Assembly (NCBI GenBank): GCA_963824705.1
Contig: CAWGQE010000003.1
Span: 1,860,001-1,924,000, forward strand
DNA: 64,000 nt
Origin: VRUE01 sp963824705
GTDB taxonomy: Bacteria; Actinomycetota; Thermoleophilia; Solirubrobacterales; 70-9
Direction: 5' to 3'
Part shown: one piece after another, positions 29,347 to 37,879 of the stretch
How positions within the stretch are numbered: position 1 is the first letter of the stretch
Layout: the number at the start of each line of letters is the position of its first letter
The notes under the pieces: model-generated
Databases searched by the model: none
What the model was told of the DNA's origin: nothing
Seen by the model: only the letters and a program-made list of their open reading frames with translations
Position numbers and translations under genes: made by a program

Positions 29347-30603
29347 TTAGCGGTCTGGTTCGACGGCCTCGAACTCGCCCGTCTCCGGGTCGATTGCGGG
29401 GAAGTTGCCGGTCTCCAGCTCGCGGGCGACGGCGAGGTCGACCTGCTCGGCCTGTGGCACCGGGCGACCCGCGTCACGACGGACGCTGACGAGCTGGCGC
29501 AGGCGCATGTTGCGCAGGTTGAGGATCTCGAGCACCTCGACCAGATAGACGCTCGCCCCGAGGGCGAGCAGGCCGAAGGCGGCCATCACGGCGGTCCAGA
29601 AGACGTTGAAGTGGCCGTGGTTGTCGCTGTAGGGGACGAAGCGCAACGCCAGGGCGACGGCGGCCATGACGAAGGTCCAGCCGTAGAGGTAGGCGAGCGT
29701 GCGCCGCTGCGAGAAGCCGATGTCGGCCATGCGGTGGTGAAAGTGCCAACGGTCCGCCCGGTAGATCGGGCGGCGGTATTTGAGCCGCTTGGCGACGACG
29801 AAGCCGGTATCGAGGATCGGCACGGTGAGGATGATCAGCGGCAAGAACAACGCAATCACGGCGTTGGTCTTCAAGGCGCCCTGCACCGCGACGACGCCGA
29901 GCAGGAAGCCGAGCAGGTTGGACCCGGTGTCCCCCATGAAGGTCTTGGCGGGTGGGAAGCCGTGGCGGAGGAAGCCGAGCGAGGCGCCGGCGGTGAGTGC
30001 GGCGAGGATTCCGGCTGCGTTGCGCTCCAGCGAGAGCGCGATCACGGCAAGCGCGACCCCTGAGATGACGCAGACCCCGGCGGCGAGGCCGTCGACGCCG
30101 TCGATCAGGTTGATCACGTTGATCACGGCGACGATGCCGATCACGGTGCCGACGTCGCCGAGCGAGATCGTGCCGCCGCCGGGCAGGCTCAGCAGGTCGA
30201 CCGAGCCGGGGTTGAGCTGGCCGAGGAAGGGGAAGGTGAAGCTTTCGACCGTGACCCCCGCCGTGACCGGGATCACGACGGCGACGGTCTGACCGAGGAG
30301 CTTGGTCGCCGCGCCGAGGTCGTAGATGTCGTCGAGAACGCCGATCGCCGTTATCGCCACTGCGCCGGCGAGGATCGCCCGCGTCTCGGCATCCCACGGC
30401 AGCCAGATCAGGGCCGAGATCAGGACCCCGGCGAAGATCGCCAGGCCGCCCAGTTTCGGCGTCGGCACCTCGTGCAGCGAGCGCACGCCGGGCAGGTCGA
30501 TCGCGCCGGCGCGACGGGCGAGGCGGATCGTCGACGGTACCAGGAGCAGGGTCAAGATCCCCGCAACGAGGAAGGCGAGGAGGGCTTCGACCGACGCCGG
30601 CAT
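29347..30603 (-). CDS. WecA/TagO-type undecaprenyl-phosphate sugar-1-phosphate transferase
   Basis: Polytopic membrane enzyme (418 aa) that starts lipid-linked glycan synthesis by moving a HexNAc-1-phosphate from UDP-sugar to undecaprenyl phosphate. Family motifs are PTPKLGGLAIFAG, AIGVLDDIYDLGAATKLLGQ (metal-binding Asp pair), NVINLIDGVDGLAAGVCVIS, TFMGDTGSNLLGFLLG and the HFHHRM loop of the WecA branch. About ten membrane helices and a 60-residue cytosolic tail follow. UDP-GlcNAc is the usual donor. It follows asnB by nine bases on the minus strand. Confidence 0.92.
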   Translation of the reverse strand: MPASVEALLAFLVAGILTLLLVPSTIRLARRAGAIDLPGVRSLHEVPTPKLGGLAIFAGVLISALIWLPWDAETRAILAGAVAITAIGVLDDIYDLGAATKLLGQTVAVVIPVTAGVTVESFTFPFLGQLNPGSVDLLSLPGGGTISLGDVGTVIGIVAVINVINLIDGVDGLAAGVCVISGVALAVIALSLERNAAGILAALTAGASLGFLRHGFPPAKTFMGDTGSNLLGFLLGVVAVQGALKTNAVIALFLPLIILTVPILDTGFVVAKRLKYRRPIYRADRWHFHHRMADIGFSQRRTLAYLYGWTFVMAAVALALRFVPYSDNHGHFNVFWTAVMAAFGLLALGASVYLVEVLEILNLRNMRLRQLVSVRRDAGRPVPQAEQVDLAVARELETGNFPAIDPETGEFEAVEPDR

Positions 30604-30612
30604 CGATCCAGG

Positions 30613-32469
30613 CTAGTTCGCGTACCTGTCGAACCAGAGCGTGAAGGCGATCAATCCCCAGAGCTGACGGCTGAGGTCCTCGCGGCCGGCGCAGTGGCGG
30701 TCGAGCAGCGCGGTGACGGTTGCGGGGTCGAGCCAACCCTGTCGCGACAGGGTCTCCGCCGAGAGCGTTTCGCGCGCGAAGCCCTGCAGCGGCCCGCGCA
30801 GCCAGGCGGCCACCGGAATGGAGAACCCCTGCTTCGGCCCGCTCAGAACCTCCTTCGGCAGCAGCGGCGCCAGGGCCTGTCGCAGCAGCCGCTTCTTGGC
30901 CAGGCCACGCACCTTGAGCGGGGTCGCCAGGCCGAGCGCCATCGCGGCGACCTCGTTGTCGAGGAAGGGGACGCGCAGCTCCAGCGAGTGGGCCATGCTC
31001 GAGCGGTCGGTCTTGACCAGCAGGTCGTCGACCAGGTAGATGCCGAGGTCGACGTCCTGCAGGCGGGCGAGCGGTTCCGCGCCGGCGGTCTCGGCGTAGC
31101 GCTCGCGGTAGACGTCGACCGGGTCCCAGCCTGGATCGCGATCGCCCAGCAGCGAGGACTGAAGCTGCCGCGAGAAGATCTCCTTCCAGGCGTGGTGGCG
31201 CTCCAGCGGCGGCAGGCCGGCACCGCGCGCGAAGCGCTTCGCTTTGTAATCGAGGCTGACCTTGGCGCTGGAGCTCGGCAGCATCTCGGCGAGCGGCGCA
31301 GCAAGGGCAGCGAGACGGCCGACGCGCGGCGCGAGCAGGTCGGCGACATAGGTGTAGTAGCCGCCGAAGAGCTCGTCTCCCCCCTCCCCTGAGAGGGCGA
31401 CCTTGACCTCGCCGGCGGCCAGCTCGGAGACCAGGTAGGTCGGCAGTGCCGAGGAGTCGCCGAACGGCTCGTCGAAAGCCTCGACGAGCTTCGGGAAGAG
31501 CTCGACGGCGTCGGGGCGCAGGACGATCTCGTGGTGGTCGGTCCCGTAGCGGCCGGCGACCAGCCGCGCCCGGTCGAGCTCGTCGAAGCTCGCCTCCTCG
31601 AAGCCGACCGAGAAGGTCTTCACCGGATCGGCCTGCTCGCCGGCGGCGAGGGCGACGATCCCGGCCGAGTCGACCCCGCCGGAGAGCAGCACGCCGACCG
31701 GGACGTCGGCGACGAGGTGGGCACGGATCGAGTCGCGCAGGGTCTCGCGCAGCTCATCCGCCAGCTCGTCCGCCGGACGGCGTCTGGTCTTGGCGGCTGG
31801 GACGGGTTCGGGGCGCGCGTACCGCGTCTGCTCGACCTCGCCGTCGTGCCAGATGAGCAGGCCGCCGGCGGGAAGCTTGCGTGCCTCGGTGAAGATCGTC
31901 AACGGCGCCGGGATCGAGTTGAAGGCGAGGTAGGCGGCGACGGCGCGAGGATCGATCTGGCGCGAGAAGCCGGGCTGCTCGAACATCGCCTTCAACTCGG
32001 AGGCAAAGGACAGCGTGCCCCCGGCGAGCCGGTAGTAGAGCGGCTTGATCCCGAAGCGGTCGCGGGCGAGGAGCAGGCGGTGCGAGCCCGAGTCCCAGAG
32101 CGCGATCGCGAACATCCCCCGCAGGCGCTCGACGAAGCCGTCGCCGTGCTCCTCGTAGAGATGGACCAGGACCTCGGTGTCTGAGTGCGTCGCGAAGCGG
32201 TGGCCGCGCCGCTCCAGCTCGCCGCGCAGCTCGCGGTAGTTGTAGATCTCGCCGTTCTGGACGACGGTGATGCTGCCGTCCTCGTTGGAGATCGGTTGGT
32301 CGCCGTGCTCGAGGTCGATGATCGAGAGTCGCCGCATCGCCAGCGCAACTCCATCGCCCTCGAAAACCCCGTCGCTGTCGGGCCCACGGTGGACGAGGCG
32401 CGCGTTCATCCGCCGAACGGCCTCGATGTCCGCGGCCCCGGGTCCGGCCACACCACAGATCCCACACAT
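30613..32469 (-). CDS. asnB: asparagine synthetase B-type amidotransferase
   Basis: Glutamine-hydrolysing AsnB family protein (618 aa). The N-terminal class II glutaminase starts MCGICGVAGPG with the nucleophilic Cys2, followed by RGPDSDG and SNEDGSITVVQNGEIYNYRE. The synthetase domain has the PPi loop VGVLLSGGVDSAGIVALAAG and ALSGEGGDELFGGY. It could make free asparagine, but the setting between a WecA-like enzyme and a sugar transferase makes amidation of a uronic acid or another glycan component a reasonable alternative, as known for AsnB-like enzymes in O-antigen loci. Confidence 0.9.
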   Translation of the reverse strand: MCGICGVAGPGAADIEAVRRMNARLVHRGPDSDGVFEGDGVALAMRRLSIIDLEHGDQPISNEDGSITVVQNGEIYNYRELRGELERRGHRFATHSDTEVLVHLYEEHGDGFVERLRGMFAIALWDSGSHRLLLARDRFGIKPLYYRLAGGTLSFASELKAMFEQPGFSRQIDPRAVAAYLAFNSIPAPLTIFTEARKLPAGGLLIWHDGEVEQTRYARPEPVPAAKTRRRPADELADELRETLRDSIRAHLVADVPVGVLLSGGVDSAGIVALAAGEQADPVKTFSVGFEEASFDELDRARLVAGRYGTDHHEIVLRPDAVELFPKLVEAFDEPFGDSSALPTYLVSELAAGEVKVALSGEGGDELFGGYYTYVADLLAPRVGRLAALAAPLAEMLPSSSAKVSLDYKAKRFARGAGLPPLERHHAWKEIFSRQLQSSLLGDRDPGWDPVDVYRERYAETAGAEPLARLQDVDLGIYLVDDLLVKTDRSSMAHSLELRVPFLDNEVAAMALGLATPLKVRGLAKKRLLRQALAPLLPKEVLSGPKQGFSIPVAAWLRGPLQGFARETLSAETLSRQGWLDPATVTALLDRHCAGREDLSRQLWGLIAFTLWFDRYAN

Positions 32470-32517
32470 GGCGGGCAGTCTCGCAGGAGCCTCCGAGCCC
32501 AGACGGGCGGACGCCGC

Positions 32518-33084
32518 TCAGCCGGGGGCGGCGGGGCCGCGGCCAAGGACCTTGACCACAGTGGCCAGGAGGACGCTGATGTAGAGCGGCACCGAGCGGT
32601 CGGCGATGTACTCCATGTCGTGGGCGAGCTTGTCGGCCCAGGACTCCTCGCGGGTCATCCGCGTCTGGGCGAAGCCGGTGACGCCGGGGCGAACCACGAG
32701 CCTCTGCCAATACTGCGGGATCTCGCGGCAGAGCTCGGTGAAGAAGGCCGGACGGATCGGTCGCGGCCCGACCACCGCCATGTCCCCGCGCAGGACGTTC
32801 CACAGCTGCGGCACCTCGTCGAGGTGGATCTTGCGCAGCGCCCGCCCGATCCGCGTCACCTCTTCCTCGGTGCGCCTGGTCAGCTCCTCGCCCAAGTAGG
32901 GGCCGAGGCGGTCCTCAGCGTCCGGCTTCAGAGTGCGGAACTTGTACATGCGAAAGAGCCGCCCGCCCCTTCCCACGCGGGCGCCGTGGTAGAAGAGCGG
33001 CCGTCCCGAGGTGAGCACGATCGCCAGCGCGGTCAGCAGCAGCAGCGGCGAGAGGACCAGCAGGAAGGCTGCCGAGATGAGCAC
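32518..33084 (-). CDS. bacterial sugar transferase (undecaprenyl-phosphate initiating type)
   Basis: Monotopic sugar-1-phosphate transferase of the PglC/WcaJ C-terminal type: a hydrophobic N-terminus (AAFLLVLSPLLLLTALAIVL), the FRMYKFRTLKPDAEDRLG motif, LRKIHLDEVPQLWNVLRGDM, VVGPRPIRPAF and RPGVTGFAQTRM. The first ATG/GTG/TTG start is GTG 33084, giving 188 residues. The same frame stays open upstream and looks coding (GESRPVDTVLRGLDV precedes the helix) as far as about 33180, eleven bases after the stop of the previous gene, but offers only CTG or rarer starts. The true start is therefore uncertain. Confidence 0.85.
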   Translation of the reverse strand: MLISAAFLLVLSPLLLLTALAIVLTSGRPLFYHGARVGRGGRLFRMYKFRTLKPDAEDRLGPYLGEELTRRTEEEVTRIGRALRKIHLDEVPQLWNVLRGDMAVVGPRPIRPAFFTELCREIPQYWQRLVVRPGVTGFAQTRMTREESWADKLAHDMEYIADRSVPLYISVLLATVVKVLGRGPAAPG

Positions 33085-33190
33085 GTCGAGCCCGCGCAGG
33101 ACGGTGTCGACGGGGCGCGACTCGCCGTCCCCGGCGAGCGCGATGAAGTGCTCCAGCTCGGCCTGGACGTCGGCGGGCAGAGCGAGGGAG

Positions 33191-34222
33191 TCAGCTTGGG
33201 ATGTCGGTTGCCGCGACGGGATGATCTGCTCCGACCGTACCGAGGATCGTCTCGACCAGCAGACTAGGGTCCCGCCTGGTCGGAGCGGCGTCCGCGGTGC
33301 GCTTCTCGAGCTCGATGGCGCGCGGGTCGGTCAGCGGACGAAGACGACCCGAGCGGATCAGCGCTTCGTCGACGCCGCCGAGGCGCCCGCCGTAGGTCGT
33401 GTAGACCGGAACGCCGAGCGCCGCCGCCTCGCGGTTCATCGTGCCCCCGGCGGAGACGACGAGGTCGGCGAGGGCGACGAGACTCTGCGCCTCGACCGCG
33501 CCCGGCGGCAGGATCAGCGAGGGCAGGGCGAGGCTCTCGACCAGCTCGCGCTGGGCCTGGGTGCGGGGCAGAACGATCGCGTGCACCTTCTCGTCGGTGC
33601 CCAGACGTTGCAGGACTTTCGGGAAGAGCGGGTTCGACTTGCGGTGATAGAGCGAGACGTCGGGGGGCGGGCGGACGATGACGACGACGCGCTCGGTGTC
33701 GACCGCGAGGCGCTCGAGGGAATCGGGGTCCGGCTCGAAGTCGTAGAGGTAGTACTCCTCCTTCAGCCCCGGGTAGGGGAAGAGCTTCTCGGGCCCGACG
33801 CCGAAGCGGCGCAGGCGCTCCGCCGGCACCGTGTCAGGGAACATCACCCGCTTGGCGAGGCGGCAGCCGATCCGGTGCTGGGTGACCGCGTACTCGTAGT
33901 CGTGCATGTTGGCCTCGGGGACGCCGAGCAGCCGCGCCGCGATTGCCAGGTCGTTGGACCCGTGGGCGAGGGCGAGGTCGAAGGAGCGACCGCGGCCGAA
34001 GCGGATCATCGCCGTCGTCCGAGCCCCCAGGCGCATCGCCTTGCGCACCCGCGAGGCGCCGCCGTGACGGCCGATAGGCGTGTGCTCCATCCCGTGCAGC
34101 TCGAGCAGCGCCTGCGTCTGCGCGTAGTCGCGCGAGGTGACCTCGACGGTGTGACCCTGAGCGCGGAGGCGCTCGATGATCGGGCGCAGGACCAGCACGT
34201 GCGCCGGCGCGCTCATGTCCAC
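33191..34222 (-). CDS. DUF354 protein, glycosyltransferase-like
   Basis: A 343-residue member of the DUF354 family (GT-B-like fold; exact reaction unknown), with VDMSAPAHVLVLRPIIERLR at the start, VTSRDYAQTQALLELHGM, LALAHGSNDLAIAARLLGVP, and the UDP-sugar-site-like VSAGGTMNREAAALGVPVYT. Families usually begin MKIWVDxSxP; here LKIW precedes the GTG at 34222, encoded CTG AAA ATC TGG, so the real start may be CTG at 34234, five bases after the glyA stop. It lies between glyA and the sugar transferase and probably acts in the same envelope glycan pathway. Confidence 0.82.
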   Translation of the reverse strand: MDMSAPAHVLVLRPIIERLRAQGHTVEVTSRDYAQTQALLELHGMEHTPIGRHGGASRVRKAMRLGARTTAMIRFGRGRSFDLALAHGSNDLAIAARLLGVPEANMHDYEYAVTQHRIGCRLAKRVMFPDTVPAERLRRFGVGPEKLFPYPGLKEEYYLYDFEPDPDSLERLAVDTERVVVIVRPPPDVSLYHRKSNPLFPKVLQRLGTDEKVHAIVLPRTQAQRELVESLALPSLILPPGAVEAQSLVALADLVVSAGGTMNREAAALGVPVYTTYGGRLGGVDEALIRSGRLRPLTDPRAIELEKRTADAAPTRRDPSLLVETILGTVGADHPVAATDIPS

Positions 34223-34238
34223 CCAGATTTTCAGCGAG

Positions 34239-35519
34239 TCAGACAGCTGCCGCGGCCAGCTCGGGGTACAGCGGGTAGCGCTCCATCAGCATCCTGGTGC
34301 GCTCGGCGAGCGCGGCCTTCTCGGCATCGAAGTCGTCGCCGAGGGCGGTGACGATCACCGACGCGATCTCGGTCAGGTCCTCCTCGACCAGGCCGCGAGT
34401 GGTCAGCGCCGGGGTACCGATCCGCAGGCCGGACGGGTTCATCGGCGGCCGCTCGTCGAAGGGGATCGCGTTGCGGTTGACCGTGATCCCGACCTCGTCC
34501 AGGCGCGCCTCGGCCGTCTTGCCGTCGAGCCCGCTCGGGTTCAGGTCGACGAGGACGAGGTGGACGTCGGTACCGCCGGTGAGGACGGGCACGCCACCGG
34601 CTTCGAGTCCGGCGGCGAATGCCTGCGCGTTGGCGATCGTCTGCCGCTGGCGGGCGGCGAAGGGCTCGCTCGCGGCGATCCGCATCGCAACGGCCTTGGC
34701 GGCGATCGTGTGCATCAGCGGACCGCCCTGTTGCCCGGGGAAGGTCGCTTTGTCGATCGCTTTGGCGTACTCCTCGCGGGAGAGGATCATGCCGCTGCGC
34801 GGCCCGCAGAGCGTCTTGTGGATCGTCGTCGTGACGACGTCGGCGTGCTCCACCGGGTTGGGGTGCTCGCCGGCGGCGACGAGACCGGCGAAGTGCGCCA
34901 TGTCGACCATCAGCTTGGCGCCGACCGAGTCGGCAATAGCGCGGAAGGCGGCGAAGTCGAGCTGGCGCGGGTAGGCCGACCAGCCGGCGACGATCAGGGC
35001 GGGCTTGTGCTCCTCGGCGAGGCTCGCGACCTCGTCCATGTCGACACGCATGTCATCGCGACGCACGTGGTACGGCACCGGGTTGTAGAGCTTGCCGGAG
35101 ACGTTGATCTTCATCCCGTGGCTGAGGTGACCGCCGTGGTCGAGCGCCATCCCGAGGAAGGTGTCGCCCGGTTCCAGCAGCGCCATGTAGACAGCGTTGT
35201 TGGCCTGAGCCCCAGAGTGCGGCTGGACGTTGGCGTGCTCGGCCCCGAACAACTCCCTGGCGCGGTCGATCGCCAGCTGCTCGGCGACGTCGACCTCCTC
35301 GCAGCCGCCGTAGTAGCGCTTGCCGGGGTACCCCTCGGCGTACTTGTTGGTCAGCACCGAGCCTACGGCTTCGAGCACTGCCTGCGGGACGAAGTTCTCC
35401 GAGGCGATCATCTCCAGCGTCCCCTGCTGGCGCCGCAGCTCGGCGTCGAGCACAGCGGCGATCGCCGGATCGACCTCGGAAAGGGGGGCGCTTTGAATGC
35501 TCTCTGGCAGCTCGCTCAC
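34239..35519 (-). CDS. glyA: serine hydroxymethyltransferase
   Basis: PLP enzyme (426 aa) converting serine and tetrahydrofolate to glycine and methylene-THF. Signatures: MIASENFVPQAVLEAVGSVL, NKYAEGYPGKRYYGGCEEVD, VQPHSGAQANNAVYMALLEP, MVDMAHFAGLVAAGEHPNPV and the PLP-lysine loop VTTTIHKTLCGPRSGMILSR. It starts at 35519, divergent from the lysyl-oxidase-like gene with 42 bases between, too short for a glycine riboswitch. Confidence 0.98.
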   Translation of the reverse strand: MSELPESIQSAPLSEVDPAIAAVLDAELRRQQGTLEMIASENFVPQAVLEAVGSVLTNKYAEGYPGKRYYGGCEEVDVAEQLAIDRARELFGAEHANVQPHSGAQANNAVYMALLEPGDTFLGMALDHGGHLSHGMKINVSGKLYNPVPYHVRRDDMRVDMDEVASLAEEHKPALIVAGWSAYPRQLDFAAFRAIADSVGAKLMVDMAHFAGLVAAGEHPNPVEHADVVTTTIHKTLCGPRSGMILSREEYAKAIDKATFPGQQGGPLMHTIAAKAVAMRIAASEPFAARQRQTIANAQAFAAGLEAGGVPVLTGGTDVHLVLVDLNPSGLDGKTAEARLDEVGITVNRNAIPFDERPPMNPSGLRIGTPALTTRGLVEEDLTEIASVIVTALGDDFDAEKAALAERTRMLMERYPLYPELAAAAV

Positions 35520-35561
35520 GGTTCAGCGACCTTACCAACGCATCGGGATAGCCTGACGGCG

Positions 35562-36320
35562 ATGAAGGTCAGCATGCCCCTGGCGGTCGCCGCCCTTTTC
35601 CTCGCCCTGGCTGCGCCGAATGCGGCCGCCGCGGTCGCGAACCCCTGCGAAGGCCCGGAAGCCCGGCATCTGCTCTGCCCCAATCTGAGGATCGGCAAGC
35701 CGAGCGAAATCTACGTCTCGAGCTATGGCGGCAGGGTGCTGCTGCGGGCGACGAGCGACGTAGAGAGCCGCGGGGTGGGCCCGATGGAGCTGCGTGGCCG
35801 GCGCGACGGCTGGCACACGATGCGGGTCAACCAGCGGATCCACCGCAAGGGCGGCGGCCGTCTCGTCCTGCGGACCGGCGCCAGCCTGCACTTCACCGAC
35901 GTCGGCACGTACTTCGGCGGCAGCTACTGGAAGGTCCACCAGCTCGCCCGCTTCGAGCTGCGCCGGGTCGGGCCCGACGGCAAGATCGGTCCGGTCCTCC
36001 GCACCAGTCCAAAGCTCAACTACTGCCTGCGCGACCTCGAGCGCACCCGTCCCGGCAAGCGCTCGCCGAGCGTCCGCCACTACCCCGGCTGCGACCAGGA
36101 CCCCTATACCAGGGCGGTCACGCTCGGCACCTCGGTCGGCTGGTCGGACATCTACCCCGCCGACTACGACAAGCAGTGGATAAACGTCAGCGGCCTGCGC
36201 GGCTGCTTCGCCTTCACGATGACCGTCGACCCGAAGGAGCTGCTCTTCGAGTCCAACGAGCGCGACAACACCTCGCGCCGCCTAGTCCGGCTCCCCTATC
36301 GCGGTCAACCGGGCTGCTAG
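35562..36320 (+). CDS. secreted lysyl-oxidase-like domain protein
   Basis: A 252-residue exported protein: signal peptide MKVSMPLAVAALFLALAAPN with cleavage near AAAA-VAN, then a beta-rich domain. The C-terminal half strongly resembles the lysyl oxidase catalytic domain (PF01186): LNYCLRDLERTR, YPGCDQDPYTRAVTLGTSVG, WSDIYPADYDKQWINVSGLR and VDPKELLFESNERDNTSRRL. The copper-binding HWH-type cluster is not intact (SYWKVHQLARFEL), so oxidase activity is doubtful. I choose ATG 35562; a longer frame upstream is antisense to glyA. Its end overlaps the Sua5 gene by 39 bases, tail to tail. Confidence 0.78.
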   Translation: MKVSMPLAVAALFLALAAPNAAAAVANPCEGPEARHLLCPNLRIGKPSEIYVSSYGGRVLLRATSDVESRGVGPMELRGRRDGWHTMRVNQRIHRKGGGRLVLRTGASLHFTDVGTYFGGSYWKVHQLARFELRRVGPDGKIGPVLRTSPKLNYCLRDLERTRPGKRSPSVRHYPGCDQDPYTRAVTLGTSVGWSDIYPADYDKQWINVSGLRGCFAFTMTVDPKELLFESNERDNTSRRLVRLPYRGQPGC

Positions 36321-36926
36321 GTCTCCGAGGGAGAGCCCTCCCTCGCGCAGGACGTCCCACTCGCCATCCGCGTCGAAGCCGGTGAGGTCGACGACGGTCG
36401 ACGGCAGGCCGGTCAGCGCGCCACCGTCGATCGCGAGGTCGACCGCGGCGACGATCTCGGCCGGAACATCCTCGAAGCGAGACGGCGCCGGCTTGCCGCT
36501 GAGATTGGCCGAGGTCTGAAACAGCGGGCACATCGCGCCGGCCAGCGGCCCGCCGATCAGGCGAACTCCGAGGCGGGCCCGGTCCTCGCGGCAGGCGAGC
36601 GGGTAACGGCCTTCGGGATTGGCGACCACCAGCGTCACCGGGCCCGGCAAGAGGGCGGCAAGCACCAGGCGGGTACGCGGCCCGAGCCCTTCGACCAGCT
36701 CGCGCATCGCCAGTGGCGAGAGGTACATGACCGCCGAGGGCTTGCCATCGTCGCGGCCCTTGAGCTCGTGGATGCGCGCGATCGCCGCTGCATCGAGCGG
36801 ATCGCAGGCGAGCCCGTAGAGGCCGTCGGCGGGAAAGACCGCGACTCCGCCGGCGGCGATCGTCCGCTCCAAGGCGCTGCGCGCCGCCTCCGCCTCGTCG
36901 CGCCCGATCGAGACGAGCTCGCTCAC
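36282..36926 (-). CDS. threonylcarbamoyl-AMP synthase (Sua5/YciO/YrdC family)
   Basis: A 214-residue enzyme making threonylcarbamoyl-AMP for the t6A37 modification of ANN-decoding tRNAs. Seen: GGVAVFPADGLYGLACDPLD, IHELKGRDDGKPSAVMYLSP, LLPGPVTLVVANPEGRYPLA, QTSANLSGKPAPSRFEDVPA and GLPSTVVDLTG. The start is GTG at 36926, overlapping the prmC stop (GTGA). A longer open frame from 37274 is the antisense-frame shadow of prmC. The prfA-prmC-sua5 order is common in bacteria. Confidence 0.93.
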   Translation of the reverse strand: MSELVSIGRDEAEAARSALERTIAAGGVAVFPADGLYGLACDPLDAAAIARIHELKGRDDGKPSAVMYLSPLAMRELVEGLGPRTRLVLAALLPGPVTLVVANPEGRYPLACREDRARLGVRLIGGPLAGAMCPLFQTSANLSGKPAPSRFEDVPAEIVAAVDLAIDGGALTGLPSTVVDLTGFDADGEWDVLREGGLSLGDLAARLTAIGEPD

Positions 36927-37741
36927 CGGCGTCCCCAGACGATCCGCGGGATCCCGGCCAGGTCGGGACGGGTCTCGACCTTCGCGAAGCCAGCCTCGAA
37001 GAGCAGCTCGCTGACCGCCGGCGCCTGTTCCGCGCCAACCTCCAGCCCCAGCGCCGGCGCCGCTGCCGCGGCGACCTGGATCGCGACGCGCAACACGTCG
37101 AGCCCATCCGGTCCCGCGAGCAGCGCCTCGCGGGGCTCCCACTTGGTCACCTCGGGCTGCAGGCCTCCCCACTCCGACTCGGCGACATAGGGCAGGTTGG
37201 CGACGATCAGGTCGAATCCGCCGGCGTCCAGCGGCAGCATCCCCTCGACGAACTCGACCCGATCGGCCAGGCACAGACGTTCCGCGTTCGTCCGCGCGAC
37301 GGCGAGCGCCGCAGCGGACGTGTCGGTGGCAATCACTTCACAGGAAGGCAGCTCGTCGGCGATCGCAAGCGCGATCGCACCCGAGCCGGTTCCCATGTCA
37401 AGCACGCGTTGCGGGGGGCTCTCCAGCGCCAACTCGACCAGCAGCTCAGTCTCGGGACGAGGAATCAGCACGCGCCGATCGACCGTCAGCTCGATATGGC
37501 GGAATCCTTTGCGGCCGAGGATGTAGGCGACCGGCTCGCGCCGCAGCCGCCGCCGCACCATCTCTCCGAACTTCCTCGCCGCAGCCGCCGGCACCTTGGC
37601 CTCCGGCTCCGCGGTCAGCCGCGCCCGCTCCCACCCCATCGCCTCCGCCAGCAGCAGCTCGGCGTCCAGCCGCGGACCGTCGACACCGGCAGCCCGCAGT
37701 GCGTCCACGGCAGACGTCAAAGCTTCCCGAACACTGCTCAT
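36923..37741 (-). CDS. prmC: release factor glutamine methyltransferase
   Basis: PrmC methylates the GGQ glutamine of RF1 and RF2. The 272 residues show the N-terminal helical domain (DAELLLAEAMGWERARL), PVAYILGRKGFRHIELTVDR, LIPRPETELLVELAL, motif I VLDMGTGSGAIALAIADELP and the substrate-binding NLPY (LIVANLPYVAESEW; most homologues have NPPY). It lies 22 bases after a family C element that separates it from prfA, and overlaps the Sua5 gene. Confidence 0.94.
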   Translation of the reverse strand: MSSVREALTSAVDALRAAGVDGPRLDAELLLAEAMGWERARLTAEPEAKVPAAAARKFGEMVRRRLRREPVAYILGRKGFRHIELTVDRRVLIPRPETELLVELALESPPQRVLDMGTGSGAIALAIADELPSCEVIATDTSAAALAVARTNAERLCLADRVEFVEGMLPLDAGGFDLIVANLPYVAESEWGGLQPEVTKWEPREALLAGPDGLDVLRVAIQVAAAAAPALGLEVGAEQAPAVSELLFEAGFAKVETRPDLAGIPRIVWGRR

Positions 37742-37763
37742 CGCGGGAGCGGCAATCGCGCCA

Positions 37764-37879
37764 AGAACCTATCCCGGTAGGGCCGGAACGTCTTGTACTT
37801 TTTCGGTGTCGGCTTCGGGCGACAGCCCATCCGCATTCCACCGAAAAAGTTAAGTGGAGGCCCTGCCGGGATAGGTTCT
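37764..37879. repeat. inverted-repeat element, family C copy 2
   Basis: Outer arms AGAACCTATCCCGG (37764-37777) and 37866-37879 are perfectly complementary, followed inward by a T.G pair and AGGGCC/GGCCCT, then GGAACGTCTTGT, inner stem ACTTTTTCGG/CCGAAAAAGT and a GGGC...GCCC tip hairpin. Compared with copy 1 (9222-9339) the core is nearly identical, whereas both arms change together (for example AGGGGT/ACCCCT there and AGGGCC/GGCCCT here). It starts within the prfA stop codon and ends 22 bases before prmC on the minus strand. Confidence 0.85.

Noticed and set aside
34176..35561. Upstream extension of the lysyl-oxidase-like frame (714 codons in all) on the + strand
   Set aside because: It is antisense to glyA, and the signal peptide at 35562 marks the true start.
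35520..35561. Possible glycine riboswitch upstream of glyA
   Set aside because: The 42-base gap is far too short.
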